From positions 5,871,001 through 5,935,000 of the forward strand of contig NZ_CP160398.1 in NCBI RefSeq assembly GCF_040729435.1: a DNA stretch of 64,000 nt, given 5' to 3'. The DNA is from Pseudomonas sp. HOU2. Lineage in GTDB: Bacteria > Pseudomonadota > Gammaproteobacteria > Pseudomonadales > Pseudomonadaceae. Each line of letters starts with the position of its first letter. Positions within the stretch are counted from its first letter, which is position 1. Position numbers and translations under genes: made by a program. This document shows positions 62,669 through 64,000 of the stretch, in pieces. The notes under the pieces are model-generated. The model was not told the DNA's origin. It was given only the letters and a program-made list of their open reading frames with translations, and did not search any database.

Positions 62669-62775
62669 TACCAACATTCCTCCAGCAGAATAGAAAACAC
62701 ACGCGGTTACGCGCGTAACTGTAGAAGAACAATAGTAAAAATTCCGTAAACATCCTGTAACAAATACCCCATCCC

Positions 62776-62862
62776 CTGTAGGAGCTGCCGCAGGCTGCGA
62801 TCTTTTGATTTTGTTTTTTACGATCAAGATCAAAAGATCGCAGCCTGCGGCAGCTCCTACAC
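62776..62862. repeat. REPIN, family B
   Basis: CTGTAGGAGCTGCCGCAGGC and inverted partner, between eptA and the porin gene. Confidence 0.9.
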
Positions 62863-62872
62863 AAGGCGAATG

Positions 62873-63610
62873 TCAGAACGATTTACTGACGCTCGCGACC
62901 ACCGTTGCGGTGCAAACATCCTTGAATCCCCAGTTGCTCAGGCATTGGCTCTGCGACAGATCGGTATCGATATAACTCAGGCCCAACAGCACCCCGGCCA
63001 CGTTGTGGGTCAGCTTGACCTCCCATTCACGGTAACTGTTCTCGCCATGCCCGGACGCCGAGTACAGGTTCGGATCCTTGAAGTCCATGTTGCCGTAACG
63101 CAGCTTCAGACCGGAATCGAACGGCAACTCGGTTTCATAACCGACATAGGTGTAGAGCGAACTCTGCTTGCTGTCGATCCCCGGCGCATCGCTGGAGTAA
63201 TACGCCGCCAGCTTCACCCCGTAGACACCGAGAATCCCGTAGACCTCGCTCTGGTTGAACTGGCTTTCCTTGGGGTAGGCGTACTTGATGTAGCCCAGAT
63301 CGAGGCTGACATCCTCGGTGGCTTGCCACAGCCAGCCGGCGTAGTAATCGACTTCCTGCCGGGTTTTCAGGCCATCGCCGAAATCGACGTTGGAACTCCA
63401 GGCACCCACGTACAGGCCGCTGCTATGGGCCAGGGTCAGACCGGCCTGCACGGCCGGGTCATTTTGGGTTTGCGAGATGCCGCGGGTGCGGTAGTCGCTG
63501 GCCAGGGTCAGGTCCACCAGCACGGCGAAATCGTCGTTCAAGGGAATTGCGTCGCTGCTCAGGGGCAGCAGGCTCAAGGAACTCAGGGCGAGCAAGGGCA
63601 AGGCTTTCAT
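62873..63610 (-). CDS. TorF-family putative porin
   Basis: A 245-residue protein with signal peptide (1-21) and an outer-membrane barrel pattern. The opening LTLASDYRTRGISQTQNDPAVQAGLTLAHSSGLYVGAWSSNVDF is characteristic of the TorF/TIGR02001 porin family (first strands and the GIS(Q/F)T motif), and the chain ends in the aromatic KSF. One Cys pair (QCLSNWGFKDVC) lies near the C-terminus. ATG 63610 is preceded by GGAC; the frame upstream runs through a repeat and is not used. Confidence 0.9.
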   Translation of the reverse strand: MKALPLLALSSLSLLPLSSDAIPLNDDFAVLVDLTLASDYRTRGISQTQNDPAVQAGLTLAHSSGLYVGAWSSNVDFGDGLKTRQEVDYYAGWLWQATEDVSLDLGYIKYAYPKESQFNQSEVYGILGVYGVKLAAYYSSDAPGIDSKQSSLYTYVGYETELPFDSGLKLRYGNMDFKDPNLYSASGHGENSYREWEVKLTHNVAGVLLGLSYIDTDLSQSQCLSNWGFKDVCTATVVASVSKSF

Positions 63611-63657
63611 GGAGAAGTCCCGATGTTGTGATTGTTTTAGGGGCTGGACGCAAAACC

Positions 63658-63761
63658 TGTAGGAGCTGCCGAAGGCTGCGATCTTTTGATCTTGGTTTTT
63701 TAAAATCAAAGTCAAAAGATCGTCCGAACGCGGCCCGAGCCTTCGGCAGCTCCTACAGGGG
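63658..63761. repeat. REPIN, family B, right arm with 16-base insertion
   Basis: CTGTAGGAGCTGCCGAAGGC and a right arm carrying TCCGAACGCGGCCCGA, as at 24411-24507. Confidence 0.9.
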
Positions 63762-63771
63762 GAACGAGTTG

Positions 63772-64000
63772 TTATTGGGTGGCGGTGTAGACCTGTCGTC
63801 CGCCAAACCAGGTTTGCAGAACCTGGGTGTCATGCAGGGCTTTTTCGTCGACGCTGAACACGTCGCGGTCGACCACGATGAAATCGGCCTGTTTGCCCGG
63901 CGTCAGCGAACCGATCTGCTGATCCAGGCCGATTGTCCGCGCCGCGTTGGCGGTATAGGCGTAAAACATGGTTTCGCGATCCAGACGCTCGTCGGCATTC
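63772..64000 (-). CDS. amidohydrolase-family protein, C-terminal part
   Basis: The last 75 residues of a minus-strand protein that enters from the right edge. The segment YTANAARTIGLDQQIGSLTPGKQADFIVVDRDVF is the typical C-terminal end of YtcJ-type or related amidohydrolases, where the composite beta-sandwich domain follows the TIM barrel. The frame is open to the window end with no start, so the gene is cut. Substrate unknown. Confidence 0.88.
   Translation of the reverse strand, partial: NADERLDRETMFYAYTANAARTIGLDQQIGSLTPGKQADFIVVDRDVFSVDEKALHDTQVLQTWFGGRQVYTATQ

Overview
The window is chromosomal DNA from a Pseudomonas of the P. fluorescens complex. The evidence is high GC, a giant NAD-dependent glutamate dehydrogenase of the GdhB type, a complete Hxc-type type II secretion (T2SS) cluster headed by a VreA-VreI-VreR-like signalling module, and a dense load of at least four short palindromic repeat families (REP/REPIN type) in almost every intergenic gap. 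No rRNA, tRNA, CRISPR array, integrase or IS transposase was seen.

Layout. 1-1044 is an AT-rich minus-strand group of small, probably membrane, proteins of unknown function, cut by the left edge. 1732-6624 is gdhB with its terminator. 6815-11646 holds ordinary small genes: a lipoprotein, a periplasmic cupin, an antibiotic-biosynthesis-type monooxygenase, a MocR regulator divergent from an AhpD-like protein, and a small exported protein. 11770-48201 is the secretion and surface locus: vreA-vreI-vreR, hxcU-hxcW (minus), hxcP (plus), hxcV (minus), hxcT-X-Y-Z-Q, hxcR-S, a DING/PstS-like phosphate-binding or phosphatase-like exoprotein, and pdtA, a 4167-residue haemagglutinin-like exoprotein. Gene content and order match the P. 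aeruginosa PUMA3/hxc/pdtA locus, where an ECF sigma factor drives secretion functions during phosphate starvation. The TpsB partner (PdtB) is not found here; a ParDE-like toxin-antitoxin pair sits downstream instead.

The hxc cluster is split by a low-GC accessory island (about 15.8-24.4 kb) between the convergent genes hxcP and hxcV. It carries a SIR2-HerA anti-phage pair with a third KTSC-domain gene, an unrecognised two-gene unit (a four-helix membrane protein plus a membrane-anchored PD-(D/E)XK-like nuclease domain), a DUF6124 gene behind a long structured leader, and a LemA/DUF3137-like pair bracketed by direct repeats.

48267-53211 holds the ParDE-like pair, an outer-membrane beta-barrel protein divergent from an AraC regulator, a DyP peroxidase and a Gfo/Idh/MocA oxidoreductase. 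53484-60878 is a tight operon: GntR/UTRA regulator, AprA-like flavoprotein, AprB-like 2x[4Fe-4S] ferredoxin, a substrate-binding protein that appears fused to a NosL-like domain, ABC permease, ABC ATPase, HEAT-repeat protein and DUF971 protein. It reads as uptake plus redox processing of an unknown, possibly sulfur-containing, compound. 61010-64000 has eptA, a TorF-like porin and the end of an amidohydrolase.

The strongest candidates for undescribed biology are the 20.0-21.0 kb membrane/nuclease pair, the KTSC gene attached to SIR2-HerA, and the AprAB-like/NosL-fusion/ABC/HEAT/DUF971 operon.
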